This document shows positions 10,780 through 23,235 of a stretch of 64,000 bases of DNA, piece after piece. Source of the stretch: Saussurea involucrata (Eukaryota; Streptophyta; Magnoliopsida; Asterales; Asteraceae). A program made the translations under genes and the position numbers. Each line of letters begins with the position of its first letter. Within the stretch, counting starts at the first letter, position 1. The notes below the pieces were generated by a model, which was not told where the DNA came from, searched no databases, and was given only the letters and a program-made list of their open reading frames with translations. Location of the stretch: NCBI GenBank assembly GCA_033807775.1, contig CM066321.1:45980850-46044849 (forward strand), read 5' to 3'.

Positions 10780-11583
10780 TCATTTTTCGTCATCTTTACA
10801 ACCAGATACTTGTTTATGATCTTTATACAAAATCAAACAAAATCACACTAAGCATGAAAGGTTATCGAACAAAAGCTATGTGATGAGGACAAGTGAACCG
10901 TGAGTGGTTCTCGGTCAGGCCTTGGGCGATCAGGAAGTTCTCGGTCAAAAGCTGTGCAACTAAATCAAGTTATCGGTCAGAATACGTGCGATTAACAGAA
11001 GTTATCGCTCAGTATTTATGCGATGAGGAACTCTAGTCGCATAAAGCTTGAGCGATGAACAATGCTTGTCGGTCGAAGCTTGTGCGATCAAAAACCACGC
11101 GTAACCAAGTCGCACAAACTTTGTGCGATGAAGATGAATTTCTTCACCGTGCAACAACTTTGAAGATATGAATATCTTCCTTGTGCGGTCAAGATGAACT
11201 TCGAATAGAATTTTCTTTTAAGTCCAAAATCCACTGAAATCAAGTCGAATTGACCTGAAACTTTGTACGAAGGTTCGCAAAACTAATCTGAACAACTTTC
11301 GTGAATGCACAAACACCAAAAACTATCAAAATCTGTGATTTTGATCCTTAACTGAAGGTAGCTGTTTTCGAACAAAAAGAGCCAAACATTCACTGAAATC
11401 AACTCAAACTTGATCTTTTGATCAAACTAACTGCACAGATCTCTTTAACTAATGGAAACGAACTACTCTGATCCAAAATTTATCCATAAAACATCCTGAA
11501 TAATCCAATTCGATCTCTAGTCCGAAAGTACCAAAAATGTCCAAAAATCTTCAAATTTTGCACGGATTTTGCTTGAAATTGCT
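10780..11583 (-). other. Copia-2 leader with TCGGTC/GTGCGAT motif cluster
   Basis: Noncoding, between gag and PBS. Positions 10,861-11,130 hold irregular copies of GTGCGAT/ATCGCAC and TCGGTC/TTATCGGTC, a third motif type placed as in the copia-1 leader. The rest (11,131-11,583) is A/T-rich with no clear signal. Confidence 0.65.
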
Positions 11584-11596
11584 TGCTTTGATACCA
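11584..11596 (-). other. Primer binding site of copia-2 (variant)
   Basis: The minus strand reads TGGTATCAAAGCA. It differs by one base from the initiator tRNA-Met complement (A for G at position nine) and sits two bases from the LTR. Confidence 0.8.
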
Positions 11597-11598
11597 CT

Positions 11599-11816
11599 TG
11601 AGAACCCAGAAACAAATAAGTAAAGATGTGTTCAATTACCACAAGTCATCTCTCATTAGATTGAACTTCAAGGTTTACAAGTAGAGAGAGAATGTTACAA
11701 GCACTATGACATGAATGCTTACAAGACATAAAGGATCTAGGCTATTTATACCAAGCATCTATATTTACACAATAAGCCCTTCAACTTGGATAAAACTACT
11801 AAAAGTTTCACTAACA
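11599..11816 (-). repeat. 5' LTR of copia-2
   Basis: 218 bp with TG...CA ends. Inside, the minus strand has TATAAATAG (11,750-11,742), the likely promoter, and a region resembling the LTRs at 22,968, 42,614 and 53,142 (AATGAGAGATGACTT-like near the end). It is inserted in copia-3 RT; the adjacent 11,817-11,821 (TAACC) should be a target duplication half. Confidence 0.85.
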
Positions 11817-13940
11817 TAACCTTTGGCGACCAGTCTAGCTTTATTTCTAACAATTATCATAGCTTCATCTTTCTAGTTCCCAAAGACCCATTTGGTTCCG
11901 ATAATCGTTTTATCTTTAGGTCTCTTCACTAACCGCCACACCTCATTTCGTTTGAACTCAAGAAGCTCGTGTTGCATAGCGTTTATCCAATCCGGATCTT
12001 GTAACGCCTCTGATGCTTTATTGGGTTCAATGTAACTCAGAAAGTTCACATATAAGCATTCATTCGTTGTCGCAGATCTTGTCTTAACTCCGTATTTGGC
12101 ATCACCAATTATATTGGCAGAAGGATGTGCTCTCATCCATTTGTGAGTGCTCGAGAGAGTCGGAATTTCCATTTGAGTGTTAGACTCATCATTTTCATCC
12201 ATAATTGCAGGTATGTCTATTGTTAACTCTTCTGGAATAGTTGTAGCAGGTGTCGGTTGCTCAACCTCGGGTCGTTGTATATTAGATGTAGAATCTTCAG
12301 CAGTTGTGTCTTCTGAAACTGGATTAGTTTGCGAAATGACTGGTTCAGAGACACCATCGAGTGTAGAAGATTCAGGAATTACATATGTTGTGCTTGTTGA
12401 GGTGACACCAACTTCTTCAGAAAGGCCGGACAATTCAGCGCTAGTCTGTGGTATGTCAGCATTATTGGATTTGATAGGATCTTCCATATCTGTATAAAAT
12501 CCATAAATGCGTCATAAAATAAAAGATCGAGTTCTGAATTATTTTTAGATTTGTTCAGTTCAGAAGTCTTAGACTGGTTTGGTGTAGGTTCCACTCCGGA
12601 TTGAGTAGAAGCTCTGAGCTGAAGTCCGAGTCCTGAACTGGACTGTCCAGAAGTCAACACGACATTCTCATCAAAAGACACATTAATGCTTTCAACGACT
12701 GATCTCGTTCTTTTGTTGTATATTCTGTATGCTTTAGATGTTAGCGAGTAGCCAATGAAGACGCTTTCGTCTGCTTTCGTTTAAAACTTTGTAAGAAATT
12801 CTCTATCTTTCAGTACAAAGCATCGACATCCAAAAACACGTAAAAGTTTTACATTAGGTTTATGGTTATTGATAATCTCATAAGCAGTTTTATTTAAGCG
12901 TTTATTAATAATGGTCCTGTTTTGTGTAAATCACGCTGTTGCCACTGCTTCAGCCCATAGACTTGGAGGTAAGCCAGAATAAGCCAACAGCGTTCTAGCC
13001 ACTTCTACACGTGTTCTGTTCTTGCATTCCACTACTCCATATTGTTGAGGAGTCATTGGCGCAGAAAAACTGTGTGAAATTCCAACAGATTGAATAAAAG
13101 ATTGAAGCGTGTCATTCTTAAACTTCGTTCAATCGTCACTTCGAAGTTTCTGAAAAGGTCGTTGTAGAAGTACTTGAATCTTCTTGATGAACTTGATGAT
13201 TAGTTCTCGTGCATCTGACTTTAATCTCAGAAATTCCAACCAAGTGTAACGCGAGTACTTATCTATCATGACCAGAATGTATTTCTTCCCGCCCCTAGAT
13301 TGAGTCCGCATCGGGTCGCACAAATCCATATGAATAAGTTCTAGAGAAGCTTTACAATCTGATAGAGTCTTTGACTTGTGTGGACTTTGTTTCATATTTC
13401 CCATTTCACATGCTAGACATAATGAAACTTATCAATCTTTAGCTCCGGATGACCTAGAACTAATAGACTAGTTCTTAACTTGTTGATATCTTGAAAGTTT
13501 TGGTGAGATAATCTTCTGTGCCATAGCCAATATTTTTCAACTGACGCCTTAGATACTAAATAGACAGGTTTAGACGCCAATAAAGTCGGAAATTTTCTAT
13601 GTAAAGATCACCAAAATGAGCAGCTTTGAAGATTTCAACGCCATTTGGATCAACAATGTTGCAGAATCTCTTGTCAAAACTGATTTTGCAGTCCTTGTCG
13701 CAAAATTGGTTGATACTGAATAGGTTATGACCTAATCCTTCTACATACAGAACTTTTTCAATAGAGATCATGTCGTTTTTTCAGAATTCCATGTCCTCTC
13801 ATGTATCTTTTGGTGTCGTTACCAAATCCAACTGACCCTCCAGGATGTACTGTATAATCATGCAATAGGTGATTGTACCCTGTCATGTGTCTAGATGCAC
13901 CAGAATCTACGACCCACAAATGACAATCCTGAAAAGTCAA
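11817..13940 (-). pseudogene. pol: Copia-3 pol: protease, integrase, N-terminal RT (broken, cut by copia-2)
   Basis: Protease VVDSGASRHMTG lies near 13,910, with a frameshift near 13,770 into EGLGHNLFSINQFCDKD. Integrase shows CLACEMGN, HMDLCDPM and RSDD followed by a stop. QQYGVVECKNRT keeps the catalytic Glu but has Cys for the usual Arg. A Ser/Thr-rich linker (12,487-12,100) precedes the RT start DWINAMQHELLEF and IIGTKWVF. A stop follows WVFGN (11,873), then VRNKARLVAKGY, and the LTR of copia-2 begins. RT palm and RNase H are absent from the window. Confidence 0.85.
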
Positions 13941-15762
13941 TTATCTCAACTTAGGTACCCATATTAGTATGGGTCCTTTCATGTTAGTACGCATAAACTT
14001 ATTCAAATCAGTTGAAGAACTTTTAAGTTTTCCTTCAAATTTGGGTTCTTTTGTGAAATTTGTGTTTTGGTTTTGTCTTTAGGAACCCATTTCCACACAA
14101 AAATTTCTTCAACTAATTGAATAGGCTTTTTCTTTGATTTTCTCTTTAAACCAAAACCGGATATTCGAGCAGATTGATTAGGTAAAGACTTTGAAAAAGA
14201 AATATCAGCATTAAAGCTTTTCTTTTTTCTATTCATCGAGGATTTCCGATTTAGCGAAAAAGAATTATCCCAACAGTGAGCACAATGTATTCGTTGTTTT
14301 ACTTGTGTCAACAATTTAGAATCAGAAAGATTAACGCTTTTATTGACACTTCGTTTGCAAACATTACAAGAATGATTACAACGATTTTTATTTAAAGGAA
14401 TACATTGTTCACTATTAGAATTACTGTTCTTATCACTATCACATCTCTTCTTCACGAACATGGACTTTTTACCATCCACTTATGAAACATAAGAGGAAGT
14501 AGTGTCAGAAGTTTTAGAATTAGGAGAATCATTTGAAGTTAAATCAGATTTAGTGCCTGAAGATTCTCCTTTTCATATATATTGTACTCCTATTCAGATG
14601 TAGGTGTACAAGATTCAAATAATGAATTTTCAAAACACACAAATGAAGATTTAATCGGACTACTTGGATATTTGTTTTCAGATGAACTTTTGGCTTTGTC
14701 ATCAAACAGAAAAGAAAATTTATTCTGATCTTTAGATTTAGACTGATTATCAAAACATTTTTCATTCGAGTTTTAAACTTTAGCTTTTGAAAGTTCAAAT
14801 AATTGGGTTTCAAGTCGTCGAATTTCAATATGAAGATCAAAATTGACTTTCTTGTTTTGATCTAAATCCATCCCAATATTATCATTTTCATTTTCTAAAT
14901 TTTCAATACATATTTGTAATTCTGAAATCAGTTTTTCTATATTTGAAATCTTTTCAAGAGCTAAATCTAGATCAGATTTTTTAGAGTTGGACTCATTAAC
15001 AGCCTTTTCTTTGTCTTCCTGTTCTTTTATCTTTTCAAGAGCTAAATCTAGATCGGATTTAAAAGTAACTGTTTCAGATTCCTTTGGAAATAACAAATTA
15101 AATTCAGTTAGTTCAGTCTTTTTAGACTTATAACTGGAATTCAGTTCATCATACTTAAAATTTGTGGTATTAAAACGAGGTTTTTTGGAATCTTTATCAT
15201 TTTCTTTAGAGCCTTCCTCTTTCTTCTCTTTTTCTTCTTTAGAAACAGAAGATATAGGACTTTCAGACTTAGTAAAAACTTGTGAAATTGGAGGTATTTC
15301 TTTAGAAATGGTTTCTTGCAAGCCTTCACCCAATTTATCAAATTTATATAAATTTCTGGGTGCCTTTCTTAGTACCTCAACCTCAGAAAAACCAAGACCC
15401 ATTTTAGGATTATAAAAACGAGTATCTTTTGGGTTATTGACCAATAATTTAAAAGTCTGCTCTGTCTGTCCTCTTTTAAAATTTAAATCTTCCAACTGTT
15501 TAATTTTGGCATAAGCCTCAGTCCGTTCTTCAATCACAACTTGAAACTTAAAATTTAGATCAATGTTTTCGTCATTGATGACACTAAGTTTCTTTTTAAG
15601 CTCATAAATTTTGGTTTCAAGTTCTTGATTTTTGACTTTAACGGCTTCTTTTTCTCTTTCTTTGTCTTCAGCTAAACATTTATAAAGAAGTGCATCATCC
15701 TGATATCTTAAAAGTGAACTCTTTTCAATGTTGAAATTATTTTTCATCTTTTCAAATTCTTC
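13941..15762 (-). pseudogene. Copia-3 gag-protease linker with coiled coils and a Cys/His-rich segment
   Basis: From the gag stop at 15,763 the same frame runs through Glu/Lys/Leu-rich, coiled-coil-like sequence to 14,773, including a repeated DLDLALEKI phrase. A further segment (14,479-14,003) has CNHSCNVCKRS, HCAHCWDNS and FVWKWVPKDK. Including the gag stop this is an uninterrupted charged region of about 600 codons before protease, matching the copia-1 linker. The function is unknown; it may extend the gag product. Confidence 0.55.
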
Positions 15763-16808
15763 TTACATCAGATTGAGTTCAGATATCAAATTAAGCATTT
15801 CTTCATTTTCAGAATTATTTTTAGAACCATCAAAACGTTCAGATATATCAAAAAGATCAGAAACAGAATGTACCTCGGACTCCAGGTCATCTTCATTTAT
15901 GTTTGCCATCAAGTTGTACTTTACTTCCGTAAAGTGGGCTTCTTCCTCATCAGTAGAATACTCTAGCCAGATTTCTTCTTCAGCCATCATAGCCTTTCCG
16001 CTTTCCTTAACTTTTACCAACTGAGCCTTTCGTTGGTAATACTCATAATTATTTACCTTCTTTGATTTACAATCTCTTGTATAATGACCCGGCTTTCCGC
16101 AGTTAAGGCACTTGTTATCCTCTTTCTTCTCTTTTTTGTCTTCTTTCTTTTCTTCTTTCTCCTCCTTTCTCTTCTCATAACTCTTGTACTTGTCGGCCTT
16201 GTACGAGTCTGGTTTAGACTTAGAATAGAACTTTTTCTTTCCAAACCTCTTGTTAAATTTGTTTGTTAACAAGGCCAACTTCTCAGCAAAGTCACACAGC
16301 TCATCACTCGATTCTCTCTCTTCATCATCAAAACTCTTTTCATATTCCACAAAATCATAAATCAGTGCCTTCGGTTTACTTAACCCAATCTTCTTATGCT
16401 CAGTGATTAATGTTAAGGACTCATCCATTTTCTTCTGTTTGTCCTTGATCTCTTTAACTTTATCCTCATGCTGATTAAGAATGCTAAAGATGTCATTCAA
16501 CTTCTAATTGTCCATGTCCCTTGACATCTGTAGCTGCACCGAGTAAGCATCCCATTCCGGCAACAAATTCTTTACAAACTTGTAGTTTATTTGGGATTCT
16601 GTTTTGATAAATCCATTTTGTCGTAGGTCGTTGAGAATGATGTTGTACCGGTTGTACGAATCTTGCAGGGTTTCACCATCTCTAGACTTAAATTCTTCAT
16701 AGGCGTTGATACTCTGATTTCTCTTTGTCCGTAAAGGTTTATGTGACCCCTCCAACTGCCTTTCCAACTCTTCCCAGATTTCTTTAGCAGAATCCCTACT
16801 ATCTACAC
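15763..16808 (-). pseudogene. gag: Copia-3 gag, N-terminus removed by gypsy-B insertion
   Basis: Open from 16,808 (DSRDSAKEIWEELERQ) with the copia capsid pattern YEEFKSRDGETLQDSYNRY and LPEWDAYSVQLQM. A TAG at 16,504-16,506 breaks the frame, which resumes at once. One zinc knuckle CLNCGKPGHYTRDC lies near 16,100 after a Lys/Glu-rich block. The N-terminal codons and 5' LTR should lie on the far side of gypsy-B and are not seen. Confidence 0.85.
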
Positions 16809-18533
16809 TGTAACGACCCGGTTCTCCCACATACGTCAAATAACATATATTGCATAACATTGTTACATAAACAAAGATACATCATAAAACAGGTACGGTC
16901 CCTTAGTCTTTACAACCATAATACATATTCGATTACAAACGTTTTTGCTAATTAATTTACATTATGACTAACAACAAGGTCATTTGTACAAAACACTTCT
17001 TAATCTTCATAACATAAGTCTTCCCAAAATCTATTCACCGATTATCCTTCTTACTTGCTTTTACTTGATCCACGACCTGGAATACATATTTTTAAAACAA
17101 AATGAGGGTTAGACTTAGAGGTCTAAGTGAGAAAATCCCTGTTAGTTGAAATCATTTGCCCAAACACCATATACATCATTCAAATATAAATACCAATTAT
17201 AACTCATGCATCGTGTACTTTCCCGTCTCCTTCTTCCATGGCCATATTAGATGGCTGCGAGCCAACTAATAAATTTACTCCGTTGTACTATAATACAGCC
17301 AACACTGTTGTCCCTCCGTACAGCCAACTCCACCGGTCCTAAGCCCGGCCAACGTGCTCTCATGTAGTGTAATACTCGTATAAATATAATATACACTTCA
17401 ATATATCATACTTCATACATATACACATAATTACACAAATTATCACATTCTCAATCCACATATATGTATTCCAGTTTGAAAACATTTTAAAGTAAAACTC
17501 ACCTGCTAGCTTATCAAAACGCTTCCAAGCCTTTTCCAAAAGGTTCAGTCTTTCACCCAGAATTCACCGACTCTGAAACAATTAGATACAATGTCTCTTT
17601 ACCAAATGGGCACATAAGATTTAATAGGACTAAGAACTTTAGATAACTCTATCTAACTCTTATCCTCAATGTTTCCCCCAAACCCAACTTAAGTCAAGTC
17701 CACAGAGATTCCAGTCCTCAATCATACTCTATCCAAAAATCGTCAAAACACAAAGCCACCGGATACTTAAAATCGTCTGAATTCTCAAAAGTGACCAAAC
17801 AGCTAAAGTTTCCGGATACTACAGAACTATTCGGACAACATAAACAATCCGGACAACATAAACAATCCGGACTCTAATACTATCCGGATACTTACCGGAA
17901 ATATAAACAATCCGGATGACATAACAATCCGGATAACACCCGGACACCAAAGTAATCCGGACACCATCCGGTATCTCATTTTAACCGGAAACTTATAGAA
18001 AGAGGAAATTACCGGGTACTTGACTGTCCAGACACTAGCAAGAAGAACTACCGGATACTACCAAAAGAAACTACCGGACACATTCAAGTTATGTCCGGAA
18101 ACCTCTGTCAGTTTACTCCATTTTTACCCATAAATCGACTGAAATTAATCTTAGACATGAAATCGATGATTCTACTCCGATAGAAACTATCTACTAGCAA
18201 TTACACACATAAAATATAAAGGAACATACCTCAAATCACCTCTAATGAATCCAATCTGAAGTCCTAGCCAATTAACCCTTTCTTCTTCTTCTTCTTGCCT
18301 CAAAAACACACACACACACACTTTCTGGATATTTTCTGTTTTGTGAAAATATCTGAAGTCTTAAGGATAATATTAAACCAAATTTACCATTATAGACCTT
18401 GCACTATTCACTAATGACCCAAACACCCTTAAACTTATAAATTCACCTAAACTTACCCTAAACATTCAATTTTAAAGTTAACTAAAATTAACGGAAATAA
18501 AATTTAACTAACGAACTTACCCGGGGTATTACA
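16809..18533 (-). repeat. 3' LTR of gypsy-B
   Basis: 1,725 bp. In minus sense it starts TGTAATACCCCGGGTAAG and ends GGGTCGTTACA. The left flank 16,804-16,808 (TACAC) is the expected target duplication half in copia-3 gag. It resembles the gypsy-C LTRs throughout (shared TTTTTAAAACAAAATGAGGG block and the position of the TCCGGA cluster), so B and C belong to one family or close sister families. Confidence 0.85.
17757..18100. repeat. TCCGGA motif cluster in the gypsy-B LTR
   Basis: About 340 bp with many TCCGGA, CCGGATA and CCGGACA words. In LTR sense it lies about 430-780 nt from the LTR start, similar to gypsy-C (430-680) and gypsy-A (630-920). Confidence 0.85.
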
Positions 18534-18551
18534 TTATCTCCCCCTAAAAAG
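18534..18551 (-). other. Polypurine tract of gypsy-B
   Basis: The minus strand reads CTTTTTAGGGGGAGATAA directly before the LTR TGTAAT. This is the plus-strand primer site for reverse transcription. Confidence 0.8.
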
Positions 18552-18571
18552 AATTTCGTCCCGGAATTCGG

Positions 18572-21500
18572 TTAGGCAAAGAGGTACAGGTACTTAGTTC
18601 TCATTTCTGATTCCGATTCCCAGGTAGCATCCTGCCCTTTATGATGTCGCCACTGAACTTTTACTTGCTTGATCTCCTTACCATTCCGCAAGACTTTGAC
18701 TTTACTCTCTACAATGGCTTCTGGTTCCTCCACGTAATTCAGCTTTTCATCAACTTGTATATCTGGTAGAGAAACTGCCTGATCTGGCGTAAACAAACAC
18801 TTTCGAAAATTTGACACGTGAAAGGTGTTGTGGATCTTGCTTAATTCTGGCGGAAGATCCAACCTGTAAGCTACTTCCCCGATTCTTTCTGTGAATGCAA
18901 ACGGTCTGATGTACCTTGGACTGAGCTTACCTTGTTTCCCAAACCGAATGACTCCTTTACAAGGTGAGACTTTCAGCATTACAAAATCTCCAACTTGGAA
19001 TTCTAACGGTTTTCGGCGTCGGTCAGCGTAGCTTTTCTGTCTGTCTTGAGCCACTTTCAATCGTTCCCGAATTTGAGTAATCTTATCCGCGGTCAACTGA
19101 ACTATATCTGGCCCCACTAATTGTTTCTCTCCCATTTCATTCCAACATAGAGGAGTTCTACATTTTCTACCATACATAACTTCAAACGGTGCCGCTTGTA
19201 TGCTGGAATGATAACTGTTATTGTAGGCAAATTCAATCAACGACAAATGCTTATCCCACGATCCCCCAAAATCAACAATGCAGGCCCGTAACATATCTTC
19301 CAAAGTCTGAATTGTTCGTTCACTCTGACCGTCAGTTTGAGGATGATACGCTGTACTTAGCTTTATTTGCGTTCCCATTTCTTTTTTAAAGCTTCTCCAA
19401 AATCTTGAAGTAAAACGACTATCACGATCAGAAATAATCGAGATTGGAACTCCATGTCGAGTTACTATTTCGTCGATGTACAATTTGGCTAGTCTTTCCA
19501 ACCAATATGTTTCTTTTATTGGCAGGAAGTGAGTAGACTTTGTCAATCTGTCAACGATTACCCATATGGCATCAAATCCTTTCGGTGTCCTTGGTAACTT
19601 CGTGATGAAATCTGTAGTAATCTGATATCATTTCCACATAGGTATTTCTAAACGTTGTAACAGACCAAAAGGCTTTTGATGTTCAATCTTTACTTTCTTA
19701 CAAGTGGTACAACCATCCACATACTGAGCAATACTTCTTTTCATTCCCGACCACCAGTAAAATTGTCGTAAATCTTTACACATCTTATTCGTACCTGGAT
19801 GAATAGAGAAACGAGATTGATGAGCTTCTTGTAGTACCTGATCACGTAAATTACCCAGACGAGGCACCCAAATTATGTTTCCCAGACACAGTAATCCACG
19901 ATCATCTTTTACAAGTGATGTTGATATACCCACTAACCGTTCTGGTTTCAAGTGTTCTTCTTGAAAAGCTTCTACTTGACACTTCTTCAATTTGTCAAAG
20001 ATGTTAGGTAAGAGTTCAGCTCGTAGTGCAATGGCTTTTATTGTTCCACTTCTTTCTTGACGACTCAGTGCATCAGCTACCACATTTGCCTTTCCCGGAT
20101 GATAGAGAATTTCACAGTCGTAGTCATTGACCAGTTCTAACGATCTTCTTTGCCTCATATTCAATTCCCGTTGATCTAAAAGATGTTGGAGACTCTTATG
20201 ATCGGTAAAAATTTGACATTTAGAACCGTAGAGATAATGTCTCCAAATCTTTAGCGCGAAAACAACTGCTGCAAGTTCCATGTCGTGTGTAGGATACTGT
20301 CGTTCATGATCTTTCAGTTGACGAGAAGCATAAGCAATAACTTTCCCACGCTGCATTAGTACACATCCCAATCCTAGTTTGGAAGCATCACTGTAAACAA
20401 CAAAATCGTTGGAACCTTCAGGTAGTGACATTATCGGCGCGCTACAGAGTCTCTCTTTCAATATTCGGAATGCTTCATCCTGTTCTGCCTTCCATTCAAA
20501 CTTTTTATTCTTTTGAGTCAACTTGGTCAGAGGCGTAGCGATACGAGAGAAATCTTGTATAAACTTTCGATAGTAGCCAGCTAAACCCAGAAAACTTCGT
20601 ACTTCGGTTGGCGTTCTCGGCGGTTCCCACTTTTCAATTGCTTCTACTTTCATTGGATCAACTTGAATACCTTTCTCGGAAACTACATGCCCAAGAAATT
20701 GAACTTCCTGTAGCCAGAATTCACATTTAGAAAATTTAGCATACAACTGTTCATTCTTCAACAAGTCTAGAATCAAACGAAGATGTTGTGCGTGCTCTTC
20801 TTTAGATCGGGAGTAGATAAGGATATCATCGATAAACACAATAACAAATTTATCGAGATATGGCTTACATACCCGATTCATTAAATCCATAAAGGCAGCT
20901 AGGGCATTTGTCAGGCCGAAGGGCATCACTAAGAATTCGTAATGACCATACCTTGTACAAAAAGCAGTTTTCAGAACGTCTTCTTCTTTGACCTTCAGTT
21001 GGTGATAACCAGATCTTAGATCAATCTTGGAGAAATAGCAAGCTCCAACTAATTGATCGAAGAGGTCATCAATTCTGGGAAGCGGATACTTGTTCTTGAT
21101 CGTGCGCTTATTCAGTTCCCGATAATCAATGCACATCCTCATCGACCCATCCTTCTTTTTCACAAACAGAACCGGTGCACCCCACGGTGAAGAACTGGGT
21201 CTGATGAAGCCCTTATCTAAATGATCTTGCAGTTGCATCATCATTTCTTTCATCTCTGGAGGTGCCAAACGATACGGTGCACGGGCAACAAGAGCGGCTC
21301 CAGGAATCAGATCTATACCAAACTCTACTTGTCTAACGGGCGGAAGATTATTCAAATCTTCTGGAAAAACTTCCGGAAATTCACTAACAACAGGAATATC
21401 TTCCAACTTATTATTTTCTAGCTTAGTATCTATTACATAAGCTAAGTAACTCGGGCAGCCTTTATTAACACATTTACGAGCTTTCATCATAGAGATAAGG

Positions 21501-21994
21501 CAAGACTGATGATTTCTACGGTCACCATAAATTACTACTGGTCCTTTATCAGGTAAGACAACATTAATCAACTTCTTATCACAAACTATACTAGCCTGAT
21601 TCTCGGCTAACCAATCCATTCCTACTACCACATCAAACTCAATCAAAGCTATAGGAAACAACTGGATAGGTACTCCACACCTATCTATATTTATCACACA
21701 ACTATCAAATACCTATTTAACAGATACTTGATTATCATTTGCAGTATCTACCATTAAAGCATGATCTAACATTTTAGGCTTTAAATGCATAAAAGCAGCA
21801 AAGGAAGGAGACACAAACGATCGGTTTGCACCGGAGTCAAATAACACCTTAGCACGTGTAGAGTTTATTAAGAATGTACCTGTAACCACATCAGGAGTTT
21901 CCTCCACTTCTTGTGCTGTCATCTGAAAGGCACGACCCCTAGCTCTTGGTAACTCTGGCCTTGGTACTACCGGTCTAACACCCGTTGGTCTCAC
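18572..21994 (-). pseudogene. pol: Gypsy-B pol: PR, RT, RNase H, integrase, chromodomain; two in-frame stops
   Basis: One reading frame with stops only at 21,713-21,715 (TAG) and 19,628-19,630 (TGA). Protease LFDSGANRSFVS near 21,840; RT YRELNKRTIKNKYPLPRIDD and FIDDILIYS; RNase H YSDASKLGLG and TDHKSLQH; integrase HHCC (HQSRFSIHPG, CTTCKK) with TDFITKLP, SDRDSRF and GQSERTIQT as the D, D and E motifs. The C-terminal VEEPEAIVESKVKVLRNG to ATWESESEM is a chromodomain, placing it with Tekay-type chromoviruses. Apart from two stops the frame is intact, so the copy decayed little. Confidence 0.9.
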
Positions 21995-22963
21995 TGACGT
22001 ACCACCCTGATGTACTCTCCCCCGTGGACAATCAGACTGAATGTGATCAGGAGAATTGCATGTGAAACAAAATCGAGTTACCCGACAGTCTTTAGCAATA
22101 TGGCCGGTCTTTCCACACCTGTAACAAACTCGAGGACCAACTTGACAATTTTCTTGATGAATACGATTGCATTTTGGACAAGGTCTTTTAGCTGGTCTGA
22201 AAGGTGTACGACTATCAAATCTCTGAAATCTGGACTTGTTTGGATCATACTGTGGTCCTTACCATTTTCTTTTCCCAGTACTCTTATCACCAACATCTCT
22301 TCCTCTATCTCGTTCCGCATTTTCCGCGGCATCTACTACGGCTGAGAAAGTTTCCGGTCCCTTTGCAATCACTAGACTTCTAATTTCTGACTTTAACCCG
22401 AAGATAAACCTTTCCATCTTAAGTGCCTCCGTGGCAACATAGTACGCTGCGAAACGAGACTTCTCCAAGAAACGAGCAGTATAATCCCTAACCGATAAAC
22501 TCCCCTGTTGCAGGTTCATGAATTCTTCTTCCAGTTGTCTAACTGCTGCTTGCAGACAAAACTGTTTCTTGAAAGCTGTAGTGAATTCGTCCCAAGAAAA
22601 AGTAGAATACACATCAGATCCTCTAGAGGTAATGAGAGCTTCCCACCAATATAACGCATCCGCCTTCAGCATTGCAGTTCCATATAGCACTCTATCTTCG
22701 TCGGCACATTTACTGGTTTTGAAGATAGCTTCTATCTTTTTTAGCCACCTCATAGCCTTCACTGGATCTCTTTCTCCTGAGTAGGTTGGAGGTTTGCAAC
22801 TTAGAAACATCTTATAATCACACTTCCTTGGCACCGGTATGACAGTAGGTGTAATGGGCATCTCGTCTTCTAGACTAGGATCTGGTATTTCAGTTTCAGT
22901 ATTACGAGTTCGGTCGAACATAGCCTGTATACTTGCTTGCAGTCTTCCCATTTCAGCCGTCAA
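21995..22963 (-). pseudogene. gag: Gypsy-B gag, N-terminus cut by copia-4; stop at 22,259
   Basis: Same frame as pol. Capsid words FLSCKPPTYSGERDP, ADALYWWEAL and EEEFMNLQQGSLSVRDYT are the plant chromovirus gag pattern. A TAA at 22,259-22,261 replaces a Glu codon found in gypsy-C. Then come three Cys clusters, CPKCNRIHQENC, CYRCGKTGHIAKDC and CFTCNSPDHIQSDC. The upstream residues end at DLTAEMGRLQ; in gypsy-C about 55 further residues precede this point. The 5' LTR of this element is not in the window. Confidence 0.88.
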
Positions 22964-22967
22964 GTCG

Positions 22968-23199
22968 TGTTATCCCAAATAACAAGTAATCACAATCAAG
23001 ATGTGTGTAAATCTCTGGTCATCTCTCATTAGAATCAATATCCATGAACAAAGGTGTATAGAGAAAATACAGAGAGTTTCCAAGATATTCTATCAAAGTG
23101 TTATTGAGAAATGAGCTAAACTAGGCTATTTATACCTAGACTCAATAGTTACAAAATAACCCCTCAACTTGAATACAACATATAAAATTGACACTAACA
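22968..23199 (-). repeat. 3' LTR of copia-4
   Basis: 232 bp, minus sense TGTTAGTGTCAATTTTAT...TTGGGATAACA, with TATAAATAG at 23,134-23,126 as promoter. Preceded on the minus strand by the PPT ACAAAGGGGGAGAA (23,213-23,200). It is a close match to the copia-5 LTR at 42,614-42,844. The flank 22,963-22,967 (AGTCG) in gypsy-B gag would be the target duplication. Confidence 0.9.
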
Positions 23200-23235
23200 T
23201 TCTCCCCCTTTGTATTCAAGTGAGTCATGTAAGCT

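Noticed and set aside
18572..22963. Cytosine-deamination (G-to-A) signature as the cause of all stops
   Set aside because: In gypsy-B two of the three stops compare with GAA and GAG codons in gypsy-C (G-to-T), so a single mutational process is not supported.
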